NCBI GenBank assembly: GCA_030490835.1
Contig: CM059972.1
Coordinates: 52,433,563-52,497,562, forward strand
DNA length: 64,000 nt
DNA from: Annona cherimola
Taxonomy: Eukaryota; Streptophyta; Magnoliopsida; Magnoliales; Annonaceae
Reading direction: 5' to 3'
The position numbers and the translations under genes are program-made. The notes beneath the pieces were generated by a model that had not been told where the DNA came from, made no database searches, and was given only the letters and a program-made list of their open reading frames with translations. This document shows, piece by piece, positions 24,808-36,710 of this stretch (the first letter of the stretch is position 1; each line of letters begins with the position of its first letter).

Positions 24808-25856
24808 TTATTCTTTTGCTAAAGGTTTAGTGAATATATCTGCAATTTGATCTTCTGTTCTTACATATTCCAAACATATGTCATAATTTTCTACATGTTC
24901 TCTAATAAAATGATGTCTAAGGTCTATATGCTTGGTCCTAGAATACAATACTGGATTTTTAGTTAAACATATTGCACTAGTATTATCACATTTAATAGGT
25001 ATATCTTTAAAGTCCATGACATAATCCCTAAATTGTTGTTTCATCCAAAGTAATTGGGCACAACAGCTCCTGGCGGCAATGTATTCGGCTTCCGCCGTAG
25101 ATAGAGCAACACTAGTTTGTTTTCTTAAAAATCATGAAACCAACATGTTCCCAAGAAACTGACATGTTCCACTAGTGCTTTTTCTATCTACTTTGTAACC
25201 GGCAAAATCCGCATCCGAGTAGCCGATTAGATCAAAATTAGAGCCCTTTGGATACCAAAGTCCGATGTTGGTAGTGTCTACTAAATATCTGAAAATTCTT
25301 TTTACAGCTACCAAGTGTGATTCTTTTGGACATGATTGAAATCTAGAGCACATACATACACTAAACAATATATCAGGCCTAGAAGCAGTTAAATATAATA
25401 AAGAACCTATCATGCTTTTATATAATTTTAAATCAATTGTTTTTCCTTTCTCGTCTTTGTCAATTTTAATTGTTGAGCTCATAGGCGTGTTTGCCCCTTT
25501 GCTGTTTTCCATGCCAAACTTCTTCAACATTTCTTTGATATACTTGGACTGGTTGATGAAAATCCCTTCATTTAGTTGCTTGATTTGTAATCCAAGAAAG
25601 AAATTCAGCTCCCCCATCATACTCATCTCAAATTCTTTCTACATAAACTCAGAAAATTCTTGACAAAGAATCTCATTAGTAGCACCAAAAATAATGTCAT
25701 CAACATAAATTTGAATAATCAAGATATCTTTTTCTTTGTATTTGATAAACAAAGTGGTGTCTACCTTTCCCTTTTGAAATTCATGATCAATCAAAAATTT
25801 GCTTAATCTCTCATACCAAGCTCTTGGAGCTTGTTTTAATCCATATAATGCTTTGG
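24808..25856 (-). pseudogene. Copia RT C-terminal half and RNase H, broken
   Basis: From right to left the translation shows ALYGLKQAPRAWYERL, the RT catalytic box YVDDIIFGATN (about 25690-25720), the 'GELNFFLGLQI' box, 'YLTASRPDI', 'YSDADFAG' of RNase H, then STAEAEYIAA, 'CDNTSAI' and 'RTKHIDLRHHFIREHV', and it ends at the typical LAKE. It would copy the RNA genome and degrade the RNA strand in the virus-like particle. In-frame stops occur near 25640 and near 25127 (WF to stop-F). The reading frame also shifts relative to the upstream part at about 25858, where one A appears lost. Confidence 0.9.
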
Positions 25857-27416
25857 TTAATTGTGTACAAATTTAGATTGATCTTTCTCCTCAAATCCAG
25901 GTGGTTGTTCAACATACACCTCTTCATTTATATATCCATTCAAAAATACACTTTTAACATCCATTTGAAACAATTTAAAGTTCATGTGAGATGCAAAAGC
26001 TAGTAAAATGCGAATAGCTTCTAATCTAGCAACTGGGGCATAGGATTCCTCAAAATCTATTCCTTCTTCTTGTGAGTATCCCTTTGCCACAAGTCTAGCT
26101 TTGTTTCTCACTACAAGTCCACTTTCATCCAATTTGTTCCTAAATACCCACTTTGTGCCAATGACAGTACAATCTTTTTGTCTTGGAACAAGATGCCAAA
26201 CTTGATTTCTTTCAAATTGATTTAGCTCTTCTTGCATTGCTGTGATCCAATTTTCATCATCAAGAGCTTGATCAATAGTGGATGGTTCAATTTTGGATAC
26301 AAAGGCGTATTGTCCACAAATGTTTTGTTTTGACCTTCTAGTTTTTACACCTTCATACACATTCCTTATAACTTGCTCAATTGGATGAGCATGTTTGAAC
26401 TTTAAATCAGTTGGAGGTTTATAGGAATTATTACCTTCACTTACCCTTTCCTCCATGAATTCTTCTTGCTTTTCCACATGCAGTTTTTCAAGGCTACTTG
26501 TTATATCATCTGCATCACTTAAATCATCTTTTCTTTTGAAGCAAAGATTAGTTTCATCAAAGACAACATGTATTGATTCTTCTACAACTCGGTTTCTTTT
26601 GTTGAAGACTCTATATGCTTTGCTATTTGATGAGTAACAAAGGAATATTGCCTCATCACTTTTACCATCCAATTTTCCCAAGTTGGTTTTTCCATTGTTC
26701 AAAACATAACATGTGCAACCAAAGGCATGAAAATATGAAATATTTGGTTTTCTACCTTTCCATAGCTCATTTGGGGTCTTTTTCAAGATTGCTCTAATGG
26801 TAATTCGGTTCAACACATGACAAGTTGTACTTACAGCTTCACCCCAAAATTTCTTGGATAATTTACTCTCATTTAGCATTGTTCTAGCCATCTCTTGTAT
26901 AGTTCTATTTTTCCTTTCAACCACTCCATTTTGTTGTGGTGTTCTTGGTGCAGAAAATGTGTGATGAATTCCTTTTTCATTACACAATTCTATGAATCGT
27001 TTATTTTCAAACTCACCACCACGATCACTTCTAATGGTCATAATAGTACATTGTTTTTCATTTTGCACCAAGTTTACGAAAGTTGCAAACATAGAGAAGG
27101 CTTCATCTTTGCTAGCTAAGAGAATTACCCATGCGAATCTTGAAAAATCATCAACTATTACAAACACATATTTCTTTCCACCAATGGTTAAAATGTCGGA
27201 TGACCCATATAGATCCATGTGTAGCAATTCAAGTGGCCTAGTGGTGGAAATCTCCTTTTTGGTAGAGAAAGGCATTTTAGGTTGTTTCGACAATTGACAT
27301 ACCTTGCAAATTTTATCTTTGTCATATTTCAATTTAGGCAATCCTTCTACCAAACTCTTCTTCCATAGGGTCTTTATATTTGTCATGTTTATATGCCCAA
27401 GCCTCTTATGCCAAAC
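25857..27416 (-). pseudogene. Copia integrase and N-terminal RT, broken
   Basis: The GAG-pre-integrase motif [10 protein letters not shown] lies at the start, just after a Trp-to-stop change (near 27414). The integrase core follows with '[10 protein letters not shown]' (first D), 'IRSDRGGEF' (second D) and '[12 protein letters not shown]' (E). Then comes the '[12 protein letters not shown]' region and, at the C-terminal end, RT motifs '[14 protein letters not shown]', '[12 protein letters not shown]' and '[12 protein letters not shown]'. Integrase inserts the DNA copy into the host chromosome. The 509-codon open frame is long but stops at 25857 by frameshift, so the polyprotein cannot be completed. 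Confidence 0.92.
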
Positions 27417-27836
27417 TCATGGATCATTGTCAATGGCCATTAGATATTGACCATCTAGTTCATCCAGTGAAACCAAATATACATTTCCATGTCTTTTTTT
27501 GCTAAACATGATATGTTCTCCATCAAATACATTACATATAGATGATTCAAACACAACCTTGTATCCTTTGTCACATAATTGGCTAATACTCATTAAATTG
27601 TGCTTGAGTCCTTTAACAAATAATATATCTTCCATACATGCATATGAAATACTATAAATGTTTCCTTTACCTTTGATTTTACCTTTCTCATTATTTCCAA
27701 AAGCAACAGTTCCATCGTTGTAAGCCTTGAGTTTATGAAATAAACTTCTTTCACCGGTCATATGACTTGAGCAACCGCTATCCATGAACCAAACGTTGCT
27801 TGCCTTTGCTTTGAAACATATCTGAAAAATGAGCAA
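27417..27836 (-). pseudogene. Copia protease domain
   Basis: The aspartic protease motif WFMDSGCSSHMTG (D-S-G) is followed by 'FGNNEKGKIKGKG' and '[16 protein letters not shown]', the usual Ty1/copia protease layout of about 100-130 residues. It processes the polyprotein. It is cut off from gag by a frameshift near 27845 and from integrase by a TGG to TGA change. Confidence 0.9.
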
Positions 27837-27843
27837 ATAAATC

Positions 27844-28185
27844 TTATCTCTTTGGTACCCATTTTATGGGTCCATTTGGGTTAGTAACCTGATTTAATCT
27901 TTGTTGTTCTAATTTAGAAAGTCCAAATCTCATGTTTCTTGGAACCCAAACTAATTTTGCACCATGGTCATATAATTTCTTAAAGTTACATTTATAGACT
28001 TTATGACCCATCTTATTGCAAAAATTGCAAGTCATTGGTAATCTAGGAGTAGGCCTCCAAGTATGTATTGATTCAATAATTGGCCTTCTAGTCCACGTAG
28101 TATGTTTCCTTTTGGGCTTGTGGACAGGTGCAGTTTTGGTTTGATTTTTCCCAAGTATTGGCACATTCGATTTGCCACTTTCTCT
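27844..28185 (-). pseudogene. Copia gag C-terminal part, second zinc knuckle
   Basis: A basic, Lys/Arg/Thr-rich stretch is followed by the knuckle CNFCNKMGHKVYKC and GAKLVWVPRN. A stop separates it from the upstream coiled-coil part near 28186. The decayed homologue at 9676-9977 has the same motif order. Confidence 0.8.
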
Positions 28186-28701
28186 TTACTCAAATGTGGA
28201 GTATCCAAGACCTCTTTTATTTGTTTGAGAGGTCATGTTCAGAAACATTTTTACATTTTCTCCTGGATTAGAGAATTTAGCTAATGATTCATTTAAGGAT
28301 TCATTCTCCTTTTTCAATTTCTCTACTTCTTTCAAAAGCAATTCATTTTCATCTTTCAGTTTTGATGTACTTTCAGCTAGTTTTTCATTTACAATAATAA
28401 TGGAATTGCATTGTTGCCTCTTTAATGATAACTTATTTCCTAGCTTTTTGATTTCCTCATATAATGAATCATATGCATGTTGTAATTTTTCTAATTCAGC
28501 ACATTTGAGACATTCTTGAATAGAAGAGTGAGTAGATTGAGAATAACAAAATTTTGAAGTTACCTCTTCATTACTTGTGTACTTGGTTGAGGTGGTTTGC
28601 TCTTCCAAAACTTCCGTTGTGTTTAAACACAACAACTCTTCTTCTTGCTCAATCCCGCGCCATGCAGCATATTCTTGCACAATTTTCTGCATCAAAATCA
28701 T
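28186..28701 (-). pseudogene. Copia gag middle part, coiled coil
   Basis: The 171-codon frame is Lys/Glu/Leu-rich with heptad-like spacing (such as ESTSKLKDENELLLKEVEKL), consistent with a coiled coil between two zinc knuckles. It is out of frame with the N-terminal gag by one base near 28655 and ends at a stop shortly after KRGLGYSTFE. Confidence 0.8.
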
Positions 28702-29716
28702 TGGTTGAGGAGCTACTTGTTGATGAAGTTTCTTCGTTCACGTACATTCCTCTTCCCTTTGGCCTTTGGAATTTTCTGCTTTCATGTCTTTCCCTCCTTT
28801 CTTGTTGATCCTTTGATTTCTCTTCGACTGTAGGACATTGAGCTTGCATATGTCCCATACCGCCGCATCTATAGCACTTTGTAGCCTCCTCCTTCTTCTC
28901 TTTTTGAGGTCTCTCTTGGAGATCCTTGAAGTTCTTTTCTCTCCTTACGAACTTTTGAAATTTTCGGGTCAACAATGCAATGTCTTCATCGTCGTTATGA
29001 GATGAGGAGGTTGACTCATCCGAGTTATGTGCTGCTTTCAATGCAATGGTTCTCTTGCCTTTGTGTTGATCCTCGTTTCTTTTCTTGATTAGCTCATGTG
29101 ACATTAATGAGCTAATAAGATCTTCTAGCTTCAATGTGTTTAGGTCTTTGGCTTCTTCAATTGCAATAATTTTTGGAGTCCATGAATCGGGTAGCACCCT
29201 TAGAATCTTCATAACCTGTTCAGATTCAGAAATTTCCCTTCCAAGACCTTTCAAGGCATTAGTAATTTTAGAGAATCTAGCAAACATTTCAGAAATATTT
29301 TCTATTTCTAGCATTCTAAAGCTTTCTAATTCTCCGATCAAAATATTTCTCCTTGTCCCTTGGACTTGAGAAATTCCTTCATAGATAGATGTTAAAGTAT
29401 CCCATATTTCTTTTGCAGTTAGATAAGAAGATACTCTATCATATTCAGAAGTTGTAAGAGCACAAAATAGTGAGTTCATAGCTTTAGCATTGCTCTTTAC
29501 AGTTCTTACTTCCTCTTCGGTCCATTTGGAAGCTCTTTCATCAATAGGCAAGGTTACACCATCTTGGATTGCAATCCAAGAGTCCATATCTGTAGCCATG
29601 ATGAGTTGTTTCATACGTAGCTTCCAATAGCCGAAGTTATTCCCATTAAACAATGGTGGCCTAGTAAAAGATTGGCCTTCGGCAAATGCGGGAACGGAAG
29701 TCGATTGGGATGCCAT
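28649..29716 (-). pseudogene. Copia gag N-terminal part
   Basis: The preferred start is the ATG at 29716 (MASQSTSVPAF), just after the primer site; the open frame extends further upstream but into the LTR boundary. It has the copia gag pattern 'PPLFNGNNFGYWKLRMK', 'EIWDTLTSIYEG', 'MFARFSKITNALKGLG', 'ILRVLPDSW' and the knuckle CYRCGGMGHMQAQC near residue 290. It forms the particle shell and binds genomic RNA. It ends early by frameshift after MARD. Confidence 0.9.
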
Positions 29717-29748
29717 ATCAATAAGATTTCTTTGGTAAAACTCAAAGA

Positions 29749-29763
29749 CCTGCTCTGATACCA
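29749..29763 (-). promoter_or_regulatory. Primer binding site (initiator tRNA-Met) of copia element
   Basis: Minus reads TGGTATCAGAGCAGG, complementary to the 3' end of plant initiator tRNA-Met, two bases inside the LTR end at 29766. Confidence 0.9.
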
Positions 29764-29765
29764 CT

Positions 29766-31474
29766 TGTTGGTCCCAAGTTAATGACAATTACCCAAGAGG
29801 GCAGGGGTGAATTGGGTATTTAAAAATTTACAACTTCGACAGAAACTTTACCCTGGATTAATCTAGTCTCCTATATGAAGAAAAAAAATGAGAGCAATAA
29901 TGTAAAGAGACAGAAACAAAAATGAACACACAAAATTTTATAGTGGTTCGGGCAACCTCCCTACTCCGCTCTTCCAAGCTCACACCCCTTATGACTTGGG
30001 TTCCACGATGTGTTCCGCGAATACAACTAGAGTCTCCACTCTCTTCTAGATTCTAGCTCTATGGGGCATATACAACCAGAGCCTCTACTCTCTTCTAGAT
30101 TCTAGCTCTAGGGGGCATCAACAATACACAGCACAAGTAGGTGACGAGTTCCACTCCAATCACACACTACTTCGCTTACACTTGTTCTTAGCTACCCAAG
30201 CTAAAACAAGTTCAATACAACAATAAGAATAAAAGAAAGTTTCTACACGTTACTGTTGTGTAGAGGCAGTTTTGACACAGAGAAGAACTTGTAGTGTAGG
30301 CGTAGAGATTCAGCAAGCAGCTCTTGGCAGTTTGAAGCAAGGTTCTTCTTGTAAAAATCGGCTTGATCACTTGAAGCTCTTAAAGATGGGAGTTATGCTC
30401 ACTTAATGAATTCTCAGCTATCCTCCTCCTTCATATTGATTGCCTTTTATAATTGTGGAGGGAATCCAAATATTTGGAAGTAGGTGGCGCGCATTTAATG
30501 CGCCAACGTTCGAAAATTTTCCGACCGTTGCGACCCAAGTCGCAGGTCGCAAATGGAGTCGACTTCGGGTGCGACTTCGCCCAAGTCGCAAATGAAGTCG
30601 ACTTCGGGTGCGACTTCACCTGTTCGCAACAACTTCAAGTTCCAGTCTGGGTCGACTTGGTCCTCGACTTGACCCAAGTCGCAGGTGGAGTAAACTTCGG
30701 GTGCGACTTCACCTCGACAGCTTGCTTGATGAACTTGAAATCCCTGGAATGCTTTGCTTGCTTGAGTTTCTTCATGTTTGGTTGTTCTTCCTTATAGACT
30801 CTTTATGATTCTTTTATCTTAAACACATTTGACTCCATGTCTTGAGTCTTGAGTCTTTGAGTATTAGAGTGCATAAGAGAAATCCAAATGCATGATCTCG
30901 ATTCTCCATGAGAAATATGCAGCTTTTCTTTGGTCTTCACTTGATCCTCATTTGATCTTCATTTTCTTTTGAATCTCTTGAATCTATCATTGAGTTATCT
31001 TGATCTACATGTTTCCGTATTGAAGTCGAAGTCAGAGTCAACTTGATCTACGACTTTACCCAAGTCGCATGCGAAGTCGACTTGGGATGCGACTTCGGCA
31101 GCCCTTGTTCTCGGTTTTAACTATAGACAGAAATGACGCCTCCAAGTCGCTACTGGAGTCGACTTGGTCTGCGACTTCACCTCAAGTCGCAAGCGGAGTC
31201 GACTTGGGATGCGACTTCGGCACCTCTCATTCTTGATTTCAGCTCTGGAAGAAAATGGCGTTTTGAAGTCGCTGCTGGAGTTGACTTGGGGATCGACTTG
31301 GCCTAAGTCGATGCCTGAGTCAACTTGGAAATCGACTTGACTTGCCATGCTTTATATTCTTCAAATTTATATCCTTAAATCATTTTCATAAACATATTAG
31401 TGACCAAAACTTACTCAAATTGATTTGTTATCATCAAAACATAGACTTGGCTTATTTTCCACATATTTCCAACT
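29766..31474 (-). mobile_element. 5' LTR of the copia element
   Basis: 1709 bp from TGTTGGTCCC to CCAACT. It is followed by GGATG, the right copy of the target duplication. Dyad minisatellite units occupy about 30535-30715 and 31025-31335. It carries one extra ~54-bp minisatellite stretch compared with the left LTR. Confidence 0.92.
30443..30451 (-). promoter_or_regulatory. TATA box of the copia 5' LTR
   Basis: Minus reads TATAAAAGG, conserved at the same place in the other family-A LTRs (about 21593 and 23071). Confidence 0.55.
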
Positions 31475-31479
31475 GGATG

Positions 31480-32505
31480 ATCACTTGGTAAGTGTCACCT
31501 GCTAGTGGGATAGAAGTTTATCTGCATATGCTTTTTTAAAAATCCCTAAAAAGGGTTTACGTGAAAATATTTTTGGACATGAGAATATCTAGACGAAAAA
31601 AAGTTCCCATAAAAATATTTTAGGATATAAGGATGTCCACATGAAGAAAATATTTTCATGAAAATGTTTTGGGACATGAGGATGTCCACATGAAAAAAAG
31701 GTTTCTATGAAAATATTTTAGAACATGAGAATGTCCCCATGAAAAAAGTTTATATGAAAAGCTTTATGTGCATATGCTTCGACTTCGAAAAGCCAAGAAT
31801 TTGAGTTATGGAATATTTACAAGAGAAAAGGGTTTTGAAAAAGGTTTAAAAAGAAAATGCTTGCCTACTAAGTTTATTACTCACGTCTTTTTCCCAAATC
31901 CTAGGCAGGTACAAGGCACAAGCGGAGGAGCAAAGCAAAATATTATTTACCTGCATGTTGTGGATGAATGAATGTGTTGATAATGAAGTCTCGGGTTGTG
32001 TATACCTCTAATGTGATATGAACAGATAAGTATTTATGTTGAGAATTCCATTTGAATTTAGCTCATGAATATATGAATATTTGTAATATGAAATTAAGAT
32101 TGCCTGTGTATTAACTATATGATGATGAAAGTTTATGATATAAATGATCAAGTTGTTTGAGCTACGAATATTGATGATTGGCTTATATTGATATAATATG
32201 ACTGAGACAGAAGAAAGATTAATTAAAAATGCCGGTATGCTGAGAATAGATGGATACTTTATACTGATATGAAATTATCAAGTTATGAATGAATTGATAC
32301 TTTGAGAAGAATAGTTAGAGTTAACTTCAAGTATATGTTACTTGAAAAATAATGAAGGAAATGGAATGAAAAGAAAAAAAATTTTGCTAAACAAAATGTA
32401 TACAAAAATTCTGCCACGTAATCAGGGCAACAATCTTGTTTGACATTTACCAATCAAAAACAATCTTGGAATAAGATTTTGGTGCCTCGAGTTGGGGGTA
32501 CCGCA
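31480..32505 (+). mobile_element. Gypsy LTR family C, last segment
   Basis: Continues LTR C after the copia insertion. About 31560-31760 holds a ~58-bp tandem repeat (TATGAAAATATTTTAG...GGACATGAG) related to the 59-bp repeat at 61003-61200. The end contains 'CAGGGCAACAATCTTG' and 'GGGGGTACCGCA', the counterpart of the family-B end, and stops at CCGCA (32505). Confidence 0.65.
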
Positions 32506-32510
32506 AAGCT

Positions 32511-32526
32511 TGGTATCAGAGCAAGG
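32511..32526 (+). promoter_or_regulatory. Primer binding site (initiator tRNA-Met) of family-C element
   Basis: TGGTATCAGAGCAAGG, five bases after the LTR end. This fixes the plus orientation of LTR C and makes it a 5' LTR. Confidence 0.85.
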
Positions 32527-33250
32527 ATTGGTAAACAGATGTAAAAAGAGGAAAAAATAAAGAATGATGAAAGGAAAGGTATGATATCACAAAGAGTGAC
32601 ATCATAGCAAGGATTGATGAATGGATGTGGAAAGAATGAAAGAAAGGAAGAAATTAAAATCATTATAATTATATATCATGTATTGTCTTCTATGATGTAG
32701 AATTGGAATGTTAAAGATCAGAAAGAAAAACAAAAATTGTTTGGGATTCTCTCCAATCCTGATGTGTTTGGAAGATAGGTATGGGAGGGGTTCTCTATCC
32801 ATGATGATTAGGCGAACCCAGAAAAAAGGAGTAAGAATGGTGATAAAGGATATCAATGAAAGGTCCATTTGAAGTGAAAACGAGGATGAAAGTGAGAATG
32901 GTATTGAAAACGGAAAAATAAAAAAAGGCATCAGACTAGTCTAGCACTAGTATACTCACGAAGGAGCCTACACTTGGACAATAAAGATGTAGGCATTACC
33001 TAGTGAGAAAGGGATAGATGAAGACAGCAAAAGTTTCTTTTGACTTTTAAATAATAAATGAATATATGATGTTTTGATACAAAGGTATTATTAAGGTACA
33101 AGTGGAACTTGTTGCACTTGTATGATAAATATATATGAAAAGGAAAGGTTGGTAACCTTTCTATTTAGTATGAATGATTATATGACTTGTTTGATGATAA
33201 GATGAAAAGTATACTAAGATACTTTTTACATGTATAAAAATGACATGCCT
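32527..33250 (+). other. Leader of family-C element
   Basis: Noncoding sequence between primer site and gag start. A shortened repeat of the primer-site region ('CATAGCAAGGATTG') occurs near 32607. Nothing else is recognised. Confidence 0.5.
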
Positions 33251-34015
33251 ATGACAGGAGCATGAGCTAGGCTGAACAAAGAAAAGGTGGTCGCAACTAA
33301 GAAATTTTCAAGTCAACAAGAAATAGGAGAGACCAGTAATAGGTCTACGCGACAAAGGCAAAGAAAGCAGCCAAATCCAAGGACTCGTCAACGACGAGTA
33401 AATGTAAACCCTGAGCCAATTATTGAATGTGGAACCGCTACAGATAACACCACACAGGTAGAATTTACCACACAGGTAGAATTTATAGAGGAAAAAGTAT
33501 CTACAGCTATAAGGAAAGTTATGCAACAAACTACCTAGGATTGGGCAGCTCAAATAATAGAAATAATCTAAGGTCTTTGGGAAAAAGGCCCAACATGATC
33601 AATTAAAAGGGAATGAAAGAGATATAATGTAGGCCACATTTCCTAACCTAGTACCAGGACCTATAGGAGTTGATGATAATGTGGTGGACACAGACAGGAA
33701 GGTTATTAATGCCTTTTTAGACCCTACCCGGGTTGAGTAATGAATGACTGAAATAAGGAAGTCGTTTAAAATTTCATCCTGTAGTGACAACTCGAAGGTC
33801 TATACGCCACCCATTTATTGATTGGTGACGCTTATGAATGGTAGGGGACTTTACTAGTCACTATGCACGCCCGAAAGAAGTAACGTGGCAAAATTTCATG
33901 CAAGAGTTTAATAAGAAGCATGTCCCAGTAAGATAGTTTGATCCAGGCACCAAAGAAAGTGATATAGAGAAAGAAAGAAGTAAGAATGTAATGACAAGAG
34001 AAAGGAAGTTAAACT
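33251..34015 (+). pseudogene. Ty3/gypsy gag fragment, broken
   Basis: Starts MTGA then stop, continues with a basic stretch (RSTRQRQRKQ), and has the gag core near 33820-33920: GDAYEW, 'TMHARKEVTWQNFMQEF' and 'KKHVP'. That is the usual central retrotransposon gag pattern. Stops near 33537, 33570, 33600 and 33740 break it, and the sequence changes character after about 34015, so no pol follows. It belongs to the LTR C element by position and orientation. Confidence 0.75.
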
Positions 34016-35815
34016 TCAACATAGTGGGTGCCCCAATTTGTGAAAATTGATGAAAGTGTCACTTTGATGAGTGTTTAAAGCATATTTCGAGCCCGTCGAC
34101 ATGAAGACCATGGTTTGATTATTTGATATCATTTTCAATATCAAAATCCTCCATCTTTGCATATTTTGGGCTATTGAAGTTCTACGCAATTTGTTTTACT
34201 GCTTTTAGTGAATCACCTATTTTATTACTTTAAATAAAAGGTGTGCAAGTGAGTGGTTTGCATTTTTCATATATTTACAAGCAGGTGGATGTGTTGCTTG
34301 TGGGTAACCTTTTGGTTCAAGCTGTTCTATTATTTTGTTGTGATTAAAAGTTTAAAGTAATGGGGGAGGAGTTTATGGACTGCACTTGTGGTATCAATCA
34401 TATGACTTGAAATTCAAGTTGGAGTGTCTGAACATTTGAGCTTGCATTGCCCCTTTCAATATTGTGCTGCTCGATTTCTTCCTTCTTCCTATTTGTGACG
34501 TCACTCTCAACTGCTCCCAACTAATGTGATGCTGACCAACTTGGAGAATCTAATGGCAGCCCAAGCTCGGTTTATACAGCTGTCTAATCGAGCTATGGAC
34601 GAGCACTTTCGAAGACTCATGGAGGACCGACAGATTGATATGAAGGCTTTACCACCATTCCCATTGACACCTCCCGAGTTCCGAGCCTATTTTGGTCAAT
34701 TTTCACATCAGCCTAGTGAAGTAAGTGAGCGCGACGGTGACGACGACTCCTCCGCATCAGAAGCCTAGGGGAGTACCTGTCCTTTCCATTTTATAATCCT
34801 TTTGTAGTTATTTCTCAGTCTATGATCATGTAGGTTTCATGTAGTTGCATGCATTGCGGACAATGCATCTCTTAAGTTTGGGGGAGTGTATAATTTTCGG
34901 TCGTAGGTTTGTTTTCCATGTTTTGTTTAGATTGCATATCATGTCAAATTTTTCCTGTAAAAATTATCTTGTTTCAATCCATTTTGATGAAATATGTGCA
35001 AGGTCGGGAAAAACTTTGACTTGGAATTGAATTCATGAAAAATTGGCAATTCAGATTAAGGACTATGTGTAAAAGGAAGTAGCAAGTAACAAGTGAATGA
35101 ATCATGAGAATCTCATAGTACATTGTTATAATTCAATTTTATGCTAATCTTTTCAACTGAAATGATAAGAATTGAGTTAAACAAATGTGAACCACGTGCT
35201 TTAAGGGAATTAATGGTCTCGAAAATGGTAATACTTCATAAAAAATTTCTTGCATGTTCAGTATCCCTACCAAGTTATCAAAACAATAAAAGGGGGTGAT
35301 TGACCTAAGCTAAGTAATCGGGACTTGGCATCAACAAATGTCAAGGTTCACGTAAAAAAGCAAAGGAAAATCACAATAAGAACACTTTAAAAAGAAAACT
35401 TTCCCCAGATACCCTGAAATATGGTGAGGGGAGCCTAAAAAAAATAGATCTCCAGATATTCTGAAATATGGTGAGGAGAGTTTTGCAATAAGTTTGGAGG
35501 GGAAAGAATGTGTAGTTGGACAAAATTGAATCCAGTGAATGATTATCATGTTCTTTGACTAGTTAGTTCGGCTTAAACCTTGGTTCGCATGTTTGCATTG
35601 ATTTTCTAACCAGTTTCTTTTGGTCAAGAGAAAGATTAGCATGTTGAATTATTACTTTGAACTAGAAATACGATCATCTACATGTAACTTGGTTTACAAA
35701 TGATAAATAAAAATGCATGTCCTATTTTGAGAAATGGATGATTTTTCAAGTTTACATTATTCTTGATATTGTTGAATAGAGAAATGGATTGATAGAAGCA
35801 TAATGGGAAGCAGGT
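34016..35815 (+). other. Gypsy 3' region, short ORF and polypurine tract
   Basis: An 80-codon frame (34526-34768) reads MMLTNLENLMAAQARF... and TPPEFRAYFGQF, with an acidic tail. It may be the C-terminal part of an element ORF, but I do not recognise it. 'CTTAAGTTTGGGGGAG' near 34871 is a gypsy-type polypurine tract. The rest is noncoding, with a short duplicated motif 'CAGATA(C/T)(C/T)CTGAAATATGG' near 35405 and 35452. Confidence 0.45.
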
Positions 35816-36611
35816 TGTGGCACCCCAACCCAAGCGTCACAACCTTACCTCAAGATCGTTCGACTGGTAAACGTGATCAGGATTGTTGCCCTGTCACACG
35901 GCGGGTTTTAACGGATATTTATCCAATTAATTATGTTTCCATAGGAGTTTAATTCCTCATATTTTCATTTCATGCATATCTGAATCATTTACATCCAATA
36001 ATGTCATAACTAGACATGATTTTCATAACATATTTCGAACCATCTCATAAATCAGATGTCATTGCATGTATCATCATAGATTTCATAATTTTATTCCATC
36101 ATTTCAAATTTCATCTCAATCCGACGTTTCTACGTCAAGTTATGACCACTTGAATTTATCTTTTGGATTTGGGAATAAAAAAAATTAATTATCACCCTAA
36201 TCCCATCATGATTCCCTTAATCCAATCCATTCATAAGATTGGGCCCACCGTCGTGAGCTTACTTTTCAAATTTCATCAAAATCCGCCTTGTAGACGTCAA
36301 GTTATGAATTTTCTATCATTTTTCATCTTAATTCCATAATTACATTTTAGTCTCCATAAATTAAATCATGATTATTAACATGATTATTCATGATACCTTG
36401 TCACCTTTAAATCCTCATTAAGCTCCTTGGGTCATACCAACTCACTTTGGGCTCTGACGATTAAATTTTTAATCACCGTTTCCGATAGAAACCCTAATTC
36501 AAAATGTGACATAATTCACAAAAATCATTCAAAATTCATTTAAACCACATATAAATCATGTATATATGTTCAATGCATACCATAGAGTCCTACATAGGTT
36601 GGGGTTTCACA
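35816..36611 (-). mobile_element. Short solo LTR, family B, TSD CAGGT
   Basis: Starts TGTGGCACCCCAACC and ends GGGGTTTCACA (796 bp), with CAGGT at 35811-35815 and 36612-36616. It has the U5 end and about 550 bp of U3 only. The central ~2 kb with TATA box, GC-rich block and hairpins found in the 2.9-3.5 kb copies is missing. Confidence 0.9.
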
Positions 36612-36696
36612 CAGGTTGAGTTGACGGAGTCCAAATTCATTCATTTATTCATTCATTCATTGTGTTTGCAAGTGTTGCTCGAGGACTAGCAACATT

Positions 36697-36710
36697 TAAG
36701 TTTGGGGGTG
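36697..36710 (+). promoter_or_regulatory. Polypurine tract before LTR D
   Basis: TTAAGTTTGGGGGTG directly precedes TGATAACTCG. This tract-plus-LTR junction is typical of plant Tat/Athila gypsy elements. The stretch 36617-36696 continues the sequence interrupted at 35815 and holds (ATTC)n. Confidence 0.8.

Larger units (their letters stand above)
20915..31474 (-). mobile_element. Full-length Sirevirus-like Ty1/copia element, TSD GGATG
   Basis: The two LTRs are 20915-24435 (itself interrupted) and 29766-31474, flanked by GGATG at 20910-20914 and 31475-31479. On minus the order is LTR, tRNA-Met primer site, gag, protease, integrase, RT, RNase H, polypurine tract, LTR, which is the Ty1/copia order. 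LTRs start TGTTG, the polypurine tract reads GGGGGAGAT directly against TGTTG, and extra polypurine tracts lie upstream. These features are known for Sireviruses. The right LTR ends CCAACT instead of CCAACA. At least three nonsense changes and several frameshifts make it non-autonomous. It sits inside the family-C gypsy LTR. Confidence 0.9.

Noticed and set aside
32454..32931. Minus-strand frames rich in Phe/Ser/Leu
   Set aside because: They lie in the leader of a plus-strand gypsy element and have the composition of reversed purine-rich sequence.
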